Under the pieces are notes generated by a model. It worked only from the letters and a program-made list of their open reading frames with translations. It was not told the DNA's origin and searched no databases. The translations under genes and the position numbers were made by a program. A stretch of DNA of 38,968 bases from positions 1-38,968 of the forward strand of contig JAISUO010000086.1 of NCBI GenBank assembly GCA_031272035.1. The letters run 5' to 3'. This document shows, in pieces, positions 1 through 7,378 of the stretch (position 1 is its first letter; each line of letters opens with the position of its first letter). The stretch is from Synergistaceae bacterium (GTDB lineage: Bacteria > Synergistota > Synergistia > Synergistales > Aminobacteriaceae).

Positions 1-11
1 ATCACCTCCCC
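1..11 (-). promoter_or_regulatory. Strong ribosome-binding site for a gene just off the left edge
   Basis: Read on the minus strand, the first bases of the window give GGGGAGGTGAT, a near-perfect match to the 16S anti-Shine-Dalgarno. Nothing follows it inside the window, so a leftward gene very probably starts within a few bases beyond the edge. The identity of that gene cannot be seen. Confidence 0.6.
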
Positions 12-18
12 TCACATT

Positions 19-36
19 AGAGCCGCTGGCTCTTTT
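19..36. other. Short perfect hairpin in the leader of the off-window gene
   Basis: A six-base-pair stem (AGAGCC / GGCTCT) with a three-base loop is followed on the plus strand by four T residues. It could be a weak terminator for rightward transcription or a 5' UTR hairpin of the leftward gene whose Shine-Dalgarno is at 1-11. The stem is too short for a firm call. Confidence 0.3.
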
Positions 37-192
37 CTGTATAAATTTTTGTGCGTCATTTACCAGTGTTAAGCGTCTTTTTTCAGTACACGATTACACA
101 ATCCGCTATAAAAACCAAGCTTGCGTCGCAACAGCATAGTTTCACCGGAAAAAAATGTCAAGAATGAAATTAGTTCTCTTGTCAGTTCTGCG

Positions 193-1362
193 TCAATCTA
201 AATTAGCGTAAATACCAGCCATAAAAGGCAGCGACAGTTCCAGGCTGTCTCCCGGAATCCTCTGAACCATGAGCAGCGCCGTCATATCGAAATTGGGATC
301 CACACAGAACCAGGTGCCTGCAGCGCCGCTCCAGCCGAATTCCCCAGGCAGACAGTTCAATCCGGCCTGCGCCGGGTCCGTCAAAACCCGTACACCCAGG
401 CCATAGCCGTAGCCCCGCTGTTTTTGCGTGCTGTGCGCAGCAAGCTGAGCCGGCGTCAGGTGGTTGGATGACATAAACCGGACGGTATTGCGGCCTAAAA
501 TGCGCGCGCCTTCATAGCTGCCCCCTTTCAGCAGCATCTGCGCAAATATGTTGTAATCCTGCATCGTACTGTACAATCCGGCGCCTCCGGACTCAAAAGA
601 AGGCCGGACGAGGGGCGGCCTCATATAGCTCACGGCCTCCCGCCACGCGCCGTCCTCCCCTTTTTCGTAAATCCCGGACAGGCGGCTGGCCTGTTCCTCG
701 TTCAAATAAAAGCCGGTATCTTTCATGCCCAGCGGTTCGAAAATCTCACGCCGCATAAAATCTCCCAGCCGCATCCCCGTGATGGCTTCCAGAACGCCGC
801 CCAGCACGTCGGTGCCGTAACCGTAGAGAAAGCGCGACCCCGGCGCGCAGGACAGGGGTTCCGCTCCCAATTCCTCCAGCAGTTTTTCCATCGGAAAATC
901 GCCCCCGTAAGGCGGGATATCCACTTCCTTATAACGTGCGCAGCTCGGATACTTCGCCACAGGGTATGGTAATCCCGCGGTCATCGTAAAGAGATGCCCG
1001 ATCTCAAGCGGGATGTCAGATTTCCGCACCTCGAAGCCGCTGAAGCTGTTGGGATGATAATATCGCGTCTCGCCAAATTGAGGCAGGAATTTTGAAACAG
1101 GGTCGAACATACGAAAATAACCCTGCTCATAAAGTTTGAGCAAAGCGACTACGGTCACGGGCTTGGTCATAGAAAAAATTCGGTAAATGGTGTCCTCTCC
1201 AACAGGAATCCTGTTGGCAAGGTCGGCATAACCGCTGTAATCGCAGAAAACGGTCTCACCCTTTTTCATGACCATTGCGGCGACTCCGACTGCCACTCCC
1301 GAACAGGTAAAACGTTTCAGCAGTTCCGCGCTGTAAGAGAAGCCCTCTATGATTCTTTTCAC
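193..1362 (-). CDS. Beta-lactamase-family serine hydrolase (class C / EstB-like)
   Basis: This 389-residue protein has the class C beta-lactamase / DD-peptidase / EstB esterase fold. The nucleophile motif S-M-T-K is at residues 64-67, the second motif tyrosine is Y180 in a Y-G-Y-G-T-D context, and the family's H-L-F-T-M-T-A-G-L element is near residue 125. No signal peptide is visible, so it is probably cytoplasmic and more likely an esterase, amidase or D-aminopeptidase than a true antibiotic lactamase. The start is GTG, with AGGG seven bases upstream. It lies 36 bases downstream of the LarA-like racemase on the same strand and is probably co-transcribed, so it may hydrolyse an ester or amide of the racemase substrate. 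Substrate is unknown. Confidence 0.85.
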   Translation of the reverse strand: MKRIIEGFSYSAELLKRFTCSGVAVGVAAMVMKKGETVFCDYSGYADLANRIPVGEDTIYRIFSMTKPVTVVALLKLYEQGYFRMFDPVSKFLPQFGETRYYHPNSFSGFEVRKSDIPLEIGHLFTMTAGLPYPVAKYPSCARYKEVDIPPYGGDFPMEKLLEELGAEPLSCAPGSRFLYGYGTDVLGGVLEAITGMRLGDFMRREIFEPLGMKDTGFYLNEEQASRLSGIYEKGEDGAWREAVSYMRPPLVRPSFESGGAGLYSTMQDYNIFAQMLLKGGSYEGARILGRNTVRFMSSNHLTPAQLAAHSTQKQRGYGYGLGVRVLTDPAQAGLNCLPGEFGWSGAAGTWFCVDPNFDMTALLMVQRIPGDSLELSLPFMAGIYANLD

Positions 1363-1398
1363 AATATCACCCTTATTTCATTTATTTCACCGTCATTT

Positions 1399-2694
1399 TC
1401 ATGGAGATTCCGAAATTTCCGGCACGACCTCCGCGCCGCAGCGAACAATCGCCAGGCGCGCTCCTTCGCCGTATCGGTTCAACAGGCGCGCAAGCTCCCG
1501 CCCGATGTCCCGTACTCTGCGGATTTTCGCCCGGGCAAGCACTTCGTCCGGCAAGCCGTTTGTGTACATGGACATGTGGTACCGCCTTCTCATTCGGGAA
1601 AGCTGTGCACCCACCGCCACCGCCAGCGGGTCCCAATTTTCCGTTTTCCCGTCCTGGCAAAGCGCCTCCAAAACGGTTTCGGCGTTGTCGTCGCCTATCA
1701 TCCGGGCATATATGGGATGCGGTCCTTCTCCCTCATAGCATGGAGCCACCAACAGGGATGTACCTCCATCGCGCAGCAAAATATCCGACGGGTAAAAGCC
1801 CTTGGTGCCCTGCCAAAAGTCGCCGTCGGAGGGGTGAGAATCTACAAGAACGATGTCGGCCCGATGAGGCGCTTTGACAAAGTAAACTTCCCTGCCGAAG
1901 GAAACGCCTTTCCGATGGGCCAGGACGGGGTGGCCCGCAACCACGCGATAGATTTCTCCCCCTCCCAGCAAAACGGTGTTGACGATAAAGTGCAGCCCAA
2001 TCGTTTCGGCCCACTGCTCAATGTCATGACGAACGGGGTTGTCCGCATCGCCAAAATAACTGTTGCTCAACATGGCCGCTTTCATGTGGAAACGGGACAC
2101 GGTGCGCTCCGACGTAACGCCGGGAAAGAGGATTTTGGCGCCGCCCGACCAACCCAGCGTTCCGTGGGGCGCTATGTTTCCTATGCCAATCCGCACGTCG
2201 CTGTCCATGACATCGCGGTACACTTCGATTCCTATGCCGTTTTCCGTTGTCCCAACAAGTATAAGACTGTTCGGATCTGTAAAGGAGGACTGTAAAACCC
2301 GATATTCGCTGAGGACTTCTTCCCCCAGCTTTTCGCAAATTTCCCGTGATTCCATTTTTCTGTGGCTTCCCAGCGCCAGAACGAAGAAAATATCTTCTCT
2401 TCTCGTACCCAGGGCCTCAAGCCTGGGCAGGAGAGACCTCAAAATCAACCACACAGGCGTAGGCCGGGAGATGTCGTCACTTATAATACAAACCCGCTTC
2501 CCGGGGGCGATCAAATCTTCAAGCCTGACGCCGATCGGGGCATTCAGTGCGTTCTCAACCTCCAACAACGGTTCTGAAGCCGCCTTTATCCGGTTGGGCT
2601 CTATTTCAAAACACTCGCAGTCATCGGGCAGATCAAATTCAATGACATCTTTACCGTAGCTGATCCACTGCAGCACAAACATCACATCCGCCAA
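1399..2694 (-). CDS. LarA-like nickel-pincer nucleotide-dependent racemase
   Basis: This 431-residue protein belongs to the LarA family (DUF2088 N-terminal domain). The family uses a nickel-pincer nucleotide to racemise or epimerise alpha-hydroxy acids. The catalytic set is complete: H111, H177, K187 and H203 have exactly the spacing of H108, H174, K184 and H200 in Lactobacillus plantarum LarA. The D-D-I-S-R-P-T-P motif (residues 73-80) and G-W-S-G-G-A-K (181-187) are also present. The start is TTG, supported by GGGAG eleven bases upstream and by a promoter at 2720-2749. LarB, LarC and LarE, which build the cofactor, are not in the window. The true substrate (lactate, malate, gluconate-type or other hydroxy acid) cannot be told from sequence. 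Confidence 0.9.
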   Translation of the reverse strand: MADVMFVLQWISYGKDVIEFDLPDDCECFEIEPNRIKAASEPLLEVENALNAPIGVRLEDLIAPGKRVCIISDDISRPTPVWLILRSLLPRLEALGTRREDIFFVLALGSHRKMESREICEKLGEEVLSEYRVLQSSFTDPNSLILVGTTENGIGIEVYRDVMDSDVRIGIGNIAPHGTLGWSGGAKILFPGVTSERTVSRFHMKAAMLSNSYFGDADNPVRHDIEQWAETIGLHFIVNTVLLGGGEIYRVVAGHPVLAHRKGVSFGREVYFVKAPHRADIVLVDSHPSDGDFWQGTKGFYPSDILLRDGGTSLLVAPCYEGEGPHPIYARMIGDDNAETVLEALCQDGKTENWDPLAVAVGAQLSRMRRRYHMSMYTNGLPDEVLARAKIRRVRDIGRELARLLNRYGEGARLAIVRCGAEVVPEISESP

Positions 2695-2719
2695 ATTGTT
2701 TCTGACTCCCGGTGATTGA

Positions 2720-2749
2720 AGTATAGCTGATTTGCGTTCAAAAGGTCAA
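2720..2749 (-). promoter_or_regulatory. Sigma-70-type promoter for the racemase-hydrolase pair
   Basis: On the minus strand a -35 box TTGACC (2744-2749) and a -10 box TATACT (2720-2725) are separated by 18 bases, placing transcription about 20 bases before the TTG start at 2694. A second TTTGACC copy lies 17 bases further upstream and could be part of an operator. The promoter sits between the end of the SbcC-like gene and the racemase, so the pair can be expressed independently. Confidence 0.6.
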
Positions 2750-2785
2750 ATAAGAATCAGGTCAAATTTATCAATTTCCGTCGGG

Positions 2786-5700
2786 CTATTCGGGCCGGCG
2801 TTTCGTTTTTGCCCGACGGACCCTTCGAAGGGGAACCGTCCGCTCCCGGCTTCTGCCCGAGTCCAGTTCGATGAGAGCGAAGCCCTTCTCTTTTTCGAGT
2901 CTGGAGCGGAACATTTCAGCCGTGGACCGGTGGCAGGTCAGAAGGATGACCTGAAGGCCTTCGGAAAGTTTCCACAGAGCCTCCAGAGCGCCCCGTTGAC
3001 GTTCTTCGTCGAAGCGCACCAGAATGTCATCCAGCACCACCGGGATGGACTCCGATATTTCCGCCTGACGGGCCGCCATCGCCAGCCGGAGAGAGAGCCA
3101 GACCTGATCCGCCAGTCCGGAGCTCCAGACGTTCTCATTCAGTTTTATTCCGGTTTGACGCTCCAGGAGCAGATCGTTTTCCTTTTCGGAATCGGAAGCG
3201 GATTCCGGACCTTCTGAACTGAAAAGCATCCCCCATCTTCCGGCATCCGTGCCCAGAATATCGGCCAGAATGTTTTCCGCCTGACGGGTGACGGTGGGGT
3301 GACGATTCTTTTCGTGACGCTCCCGGGCTTTTTCGGTAAAATGCCGCGTCAGAATCACCGAGATCCACTCTCTGAAAACTTCTCTGCTTCGAAATCGCAG
3401 TATTTCGTTTTTCTGCCGAAGGTCGAAGAGTCTTTCGTTCATGGCCGTATCCGCCAGCCGCTTTTCCATGGCGGAACAGGAGCCGCTCAGTTCTTTCAGC
3501 ATGTCCTCGAAATTCTCGGCCTGTAAACGAAGCTGTTCCATCTCCGAAACCTGATCCGTCGCGCTCGCCAAAAATTCCCTCTCCCAGGCGGGCTCGATCG
3601 CGCCCTCCCCTCCCGTTATTCCCTGCAGGAGGCGTTTCGCTTCGGAGAGGCGGGCTTCAAGAGTCTGACGTTGGGCGCTCTGGCCGGCAAAAACCCGAAA
3701 AGCAACCTCGTCCTCCGCTCCGGCATCGTCGCAAAGTTTTCGAAGAGCTTTTTCCAGGGTATCGAGCTCCTTTTCGGCCTGAACTTTTTCTTCCCCGATA
3801 AGCTGCAGCGTTCCCGACGCCTCCTCCAGCCGCAGTTTCATCTCCAGAGCCTCTTTGAGCGAATGAAGGACGACGGGGAAAGTCTCCTCGTCCAGGTCCA
3901 GCCCCATTTTCCTCCCCAAAGCCCCTGTGCGGGCGTTGGCCTCTTCCGCGTATTTTCTGCGTTCCGCCAGGCGGTTCCGCACCTCCTGAAGGGTCTGCAG
4001 ATCTTTGACCGCCTCCTGAGCCTGGCTCAAAAAGGACAAAAAGGTTTCGGGGGTCAGTTCCTCGTTGAAACGACCGCTCCGCAGCCATGTCCGCCATTCC
4101 TCTTCCCAGGCCCTGAATTCTTTCTCCAAAAGGCTCAGATCGTTTTCGAAGGACTCCCTGCGCCCCTCCGATTCCACCAAAGCCTGAGAGAGGCGTTCGC
4201 TTTCCTCCGTCAGATCCTGATGACGGCGCAAAAGGCTTCGTTCTTCCTCCAGCGTTTCGAAAACGGCGTCCAACCCGTCCAGTGAAGAAGGAACACGAAT
4301 GCCCAGAATTTTGGAATTTTCTTCGATGGAAGCCGCCACGCTCCGCATCTCCAGGCGCAACGACTCAATGTCATCCTCAATGTGTTCAATGGTCTCGCAC
4401 CGTCGCTCATATCTTTCCTCCCACTGATTCACCTGTTTGAGGTGTTCCCTTTTTTCTCCGAAGATCAAAAGGACGGGAGCGAGAGCGGTCAGCATGAAAA
4501 AACCGGCGCCGTAAAAATTCCAGGGGCGCAGACGGGGCTCCAGATACCCCAGAACCACGGCCACCCCCGCCAGGAACACGAGAAATACCAGCAGCAGGGC
4601 GGGAACCCAGGGCTTTCGAAACACGGGAGGGTTCGCGTCGATCTGCATCTCCTCCTCAATGGCCTCCAGACGAATTTTTTCTCCCCGAATTTCCTGATAA
4701 ACGGCATCGTTATGAAGCAAATCCCCTCGAATCACAAAAAATAAATCCCTGCGTTTCTGGAAAACCTCGGAGGCCGTTTCGGGTTCCTTCATCCGGTCAA
4801 GGGCCAGGCGCAGCTCCATTTCCAGCGTCCGACGCCGCTCAGCCTCCGACTCCAGTTCTCTGAGAAGGGCATATTTTCGCTCAAGAAGAGATTTTCGATT
4901 CTCTTCATACTGTCTCGCCTTTTGCTCGGAGACAAGAGAAAGGTCCGCTTCGGCAAGATCCGTTTCGCCCCAGTGAGGGGCGAAAGTCCGGAGCGCCAGC
5001 TTCAACAGAGTTTCCTTTTCCGAAACCTCCATCTCCAGAGGGGGAATTTCTCCGGTTATCCGGAGGATTTTTTCCTTTTCTCCTTCAAGGGATTCCAGCT
5101 CTTCCCGGTACGTCAAAAGGCTCATCAGCGGGCTGTTGCTCATCTGCGAACAGCGCAGACGCTCCTGTTTTTCCTTCCGCCTCAGTTCCTTCACCCGTTC
5201 CCGCAGGGTTTTCACCCTGCTCACGAGGTCCTCCAGACGCAAAAGGCCGTCGGGTGGTATGGGCCCTGGCGGCAGAGGAATTTGAGACAGGGCGCTTTCC
5301 GTTTCGCGGATTTCCAGCCAGAGGGGCCGCGCCCGGGTGATCACGTCGAGAAACGCCCTTTTCTGCCGGGCTTCTGAGAGCTGCCGTCTCGTCTCTCCCA
5401 AAGCGACGCGCCTGGCCTTCAGTTCTTTTTCCGCTTCCAGAAGTCTGCCGTTTTCTCTCTGCCAGGCCGCGATTTCTTCTTCGTTGGCGCGAATTTCGTC
5501 GAAAATTCTGTTGAGGAGGCCGCCGGATCGGTCTCCCGGAACGCAAAGCTCTTTTTCCAGAGTCTCCATGCGGGTCAGAAACCGGGCCAGCGACAGAGCT
5601 CCCAGTCCCGCTTCCGCGGAGAAGAATCGGTCCTGAACTTCGTCGTCGTCGAAATGACGGGGAGACTGCAGGTCGTCCAGTCCCACCGCAAAAATGCGCT

Positions 5701-6013
5701 CGAAAACTCCAATTCCCACCGGAAGAAAATTTTCCCGCAGAGGCGTCATGACGGAGCCGTCGCCAATGAGGTGCTTCCGTCGGGTGCTTTCCAGTCTCAG
5801 GGTCCTTCCATCGTCCATGGACACCAGAAGATGACCGGAAACGCCGGGTAAAAATTCCGATTTTCTGTAAAACAGAATTTTGCGTATAAAATTGAGAAGA
5901 GTCGTCTTGCCGCTTTCGTTGGGACCATGCAGAACCGTCAGCCGCGGAGCGAACCTCCCCTCCACCCGGTGCAGATGTCCGACGCCCTCCATCGCGAACT
6001 CCGAGAATCTCAT
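2786..6013 (-). CDS. SbcC/YhaN-like membrane-anchored SMC-type ATPase
   Basis: This 1075-residue ATPase has the Rad50/SbcC plan, closest in layout to Bacillus YhaN. The Walker A G-P-N-E-S-G-K-T is at residues 30-37. Long coiled coils follow, and in the middle lie two hydrophobic helices at about 468-491 and 498-518, which would anchor the hairpin apex in the membrane. The second coiled coil leads to a signature-like S-S-G-L-A-D-Q stretch, Walker B V-V-L-D-D at 992-996 and an L-T-C-H H-loop, so the ATP site looks intact. The C-terminus is strongly basic. Its ATG overlaps the stop of the upstream SbcD-like gene by four bases (ATGA), implying coupled translation and a complex. A role in DNA repair or end processing is inferred from the family. 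Confidence 0.85.
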   Translation of the reverse strand: MRFSEFAMEGVGHLHRVEGRFAPRLTVLHGPNESGKTTLLNFIRKILFYRKSEFLPGVSGHLLVSMDDGRTLRLESTRRKHLIGDGSVMTPLRENFLPVGIGVFERIFAVGLDDLQSPRHFDDDEVQDRFFSAEAGLGALSLARFLTRMETLEKELCVPGDRSGGLLNRIFDEIRANEEEIAAWQRENGRLLEAEKELKARRVALGETRRQLSEARQKRAFLDVITRARPLWLEIRETESALSQIPLPPGPIPPDGLLRLEDLVSRVKTLRERVKELRRKEKQERLRCSQMSNSPLMSLLTYREELESLEGEKEKILRITGEIPPLEMEVSEKETLLKLALRTFAPHWGETDLAEADLSLVSEQKARQYEENRKSLLERKYALLRELESEAERRRTLEMELRLALDRMKEPETASEVFQKRRDLFFVIRGDLLHNDAVYQEIRGEKIRLEAIEEEMQIDANPPVFRKPWVPALLLVFLVFLAGVAVVLGYLEPRLRPWNFYGAGFFMLTALAPVLLIFGEKREHLKQVNQWEERYERRCETIEHIEDDIESLRLEMRSVAASIEENSKILGIRVPSSLDGLDAVFETLEEERSLLRRHQDLTEESERLSQALVESEGRRESFENDLSLLEKEFRAWEEEWRTWLRSGRFNEELTPETFLSFLSQAQEAVKDLQTLQEVRNRLAERRKYAEEANARTGALGRKMGLDLDEETFPVVLHSLKEALEMKLRLEEASGTLQLIGEEKVQAEKELDTLEKALRKLCDDAGAEDEVAFRVFAGQSAQRQTLEARLSEAKRLLQGITGGEGAIEPAWEREFLASATDQVSEMEQLRLQAENFEDMLKELSGSCSAMEKRLADTAMNERLFDLRQKNEILRFRSREVFREWISVILTRHFTEKARERHEKNRHPTVTRQAENILADILGTDAGRWGMLFSSEGPESASDSEKENDLLLERQTGIKLNENVWSSGLADQVWLSLRLAMAARQAEISESIPVVLDDILVRFDEERQRGALEALWKLSEGLQVILLTCHRSTAEMFRSRLEKEKGFALIELDSGRSRERTVPLRRVRRAKTKRRPE

Positions 6014-7158
6014 TCTTCCGAGATTTCCCTGCTCAGTCTTCCGCAGGCGTTTCGCAAAATTTTGTCCATATCGGCCTCCGTCATTTCCTCCAGCAGAGGG
6101 GCTGTTCCTTCATCCGCCAAAACGCGTTTGAGGAGGCCCTTTTCCTTCAGAACATCGTAAAGCGCCAGTCGGGAATCGATTTTCGACGTGAAAAACGAGA
6201 TTTCTCCGCGAAAATCGGAGAGCAGGTCGTCGCTTCCCCCTTCCGGAAGGTCTCCGTCCGCGGAAGAAATCGCCTCCTTCGAAAGCTCCGTCTCCGTCCA
6301 GTCGATCCAGTCGAGAATCACAAAATTTTTCTTCAGAGCTTCATCCTCATTGAAAAATTTTATCCATTTTTCCACGTTTTTCAGAGACGATTCGCCTTCT
6401 TTTTCTTCGGCGAGCTCTCTGTCAGGGGGAAATTTCCCCACTATTTTAAGCCGCAGCGCCAGGGGGCGTCCCAAGGCTCGAAAACGCTCCTTCAAAGAGA
6501 CCAGAAACGCCGCGGCTGCATCTTCGGTTTCAAAATCGATTTTCTCCTCCCAGGTTTCCAGACGAAGGGCGTCCAACTCCACAAACTGCCTTTCCAGAGT
6601 CCCGTCTCCCTTCAGCGTGACTCGCCAGGCTCCGTGAGGTCCGGCTTCATTCAGGCCCCGTCCCTGCAGAGGACCGGGAGAAGAGGCGAGTTCTTCCTTC
6701 AGCGCGGTGGACAGTACGGGGAAGGCCGCCGGCAATTCATCGATCGGACGGACGAAGGAAAAACAGGGCCTGTCGATCTTTGTCGCTTCTTCCGGCTTTT
6801 CCGTTTCCCCTGCGCCGAACAGAAACACCCGCTCCTGCTCCTCGACGTAACAGGAAATTTGCGCTCCGGCCAGCCGGTCAAACTGTTCCAGCAGCAAAAA
6901 ACGGGTTCTCACGCTGCACAGGGAAGGATCATGAAGAACTCCGCTCAAAACCGCGAAATCCACTTTTTCCGCTATGGCGTAATCCACGAGACGGCCCAGC
7001 GCTTCCCAGGGAATATCCCGCAGGCGAAAGAGGACGTCCTCAAGGCCGGGCCCTCCGGAGAAGGGAGCATCCGGACGAAGGTCCGCCGCGTGAAGAAAAC
7101 ATATGGCGTTTTCTGATGCCCGATCCTCGGACCGTCCGCCGGAAAGCGCAGCGTCCAC
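6010..7158 (-). CDS. Degenerate SbcD/YhaO-like phosphoesterase, probably nuclease-dead
   Basis: This is the partner of the SbcC/YhaN-like ATPase, recognised from a degraded calcineurin-type metallophosphoesterase domain. It keeps the YhaO-type start (F-L-H-A-A-D-L) and the V-D-F-x-x-L-S-G strand. Motif I D-x-H has become D-L-R, motif II G-D has become G-V, and neither G-N-H-D nor G-H-x-H can be found. The stretch between motifs III and IV is much shortened. A recognisable family tail follows (P-L-Q-G-R-G-L-N-E-A-G), then a C-terminal domain rich in charged residues. The start chosen is GTG at 7158, because GGAGG lies seven bases upstream of it. A TTG at 7182 gives a longer frame but has no such site. 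The protein has 382 residues from GTG and is likely a structural or regulatory subunit. Confidence 0.75.
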   Translation of the reverse strand: MDAALSGGRSEDRASENAICFLHAADLRPDAPFSGGPGLEDVLFRLRDIPWEALGRLVDYAIAEKVDFAVLSGVLHDPSLCSVRTRFLLLEQFDRLAGAQISCYVEEQERVFLFGAGETEKPEEATKIDRPCFSFVRPIDELPAAFPVLSTALKEELASSPGPLQGRGLNEAGPHGAWRVTLKGDGTLERQFVELDALRLETWEEKIDFETEDAAAAFLVSLKERFRALGRPLALRLKIVGKFPPDRELAEEKEGESSLKNVEKWIKFFNEDEALKKNFVILDWIDWTETELSKEAISSADGDLPEGGSDDLLSDFRGEISFFTSKIDSRLALYDVLKEKGLLKRVLADEGTAPLLEEMTEADMDKILRNACGRLSREISEE

Positions 7159-7165
7159 AAAAAAG

Positions 7166-7170
7166 CCTCC
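7166..7170 (-). promoter_or_regulatory. Ribosome-binding site that fixes a GTG start
   Basis: GGAGG on the minus strand is followed after seven bases by GTG at 7158. The sites upstream of the alternative TTG (7182) and ATG (7176) are poor, so the protein most likely starts at the GTG. Confidence 0.65.
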
Positions 7171-7211
7171 ATTCATGAACAAATATACATGCCTGCTTCA
7201 ATAGCTTCACT

Positions 7212-7239
7212 ATAGTATGAAAAAATAATTAAAAATCAA
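7212..7239 (-). promoter_or_regulatory. Promoter for the SbcD-like / SbcC-like operon
   Basis: In a very AT-rich stretch, TTGATT (7234-7239) and TACTAT (7212-7217) are spaced 16 bases apart on the minus strand, about 50 bases before the GTG start. The match is moderate. Confidence 0.45.
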
Positions 7240-7316
7240 CTTTTAAATTCTAACCTTTATTTTTATTAATGGGAAGGACTTGGGAATATCAGACTATTAT
7301 GGAAATAGTGTATATA

Positions 7317-7352
7317 AAAAGGCCTGAAAAGGAAAAAGTTCCCCTTCAGGCC
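7317..7352 (-). terminator. Rho-independent terminator of nrdJ
   Basis: GGCCTGAA (7321-7328) pairs with TTCAGGCC (7345-7352). Two further G-C pairs are possible inside the loop. On the minus strand the stem is followed by TTTTTATATA. It lies 27 bases past the nrdJ stop codon. Confidence 0.8.
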
Positions 7353-7378
7353 CTTCTTTTGGCTTTTAGCTTTGGTTT

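Noticed and set aside
193-1362. Antibiotic-resistance beta-lactamase
   Set aside because: No signal peptide and esterase-like motif context; the fold alone does not show lactam hydrolysis.
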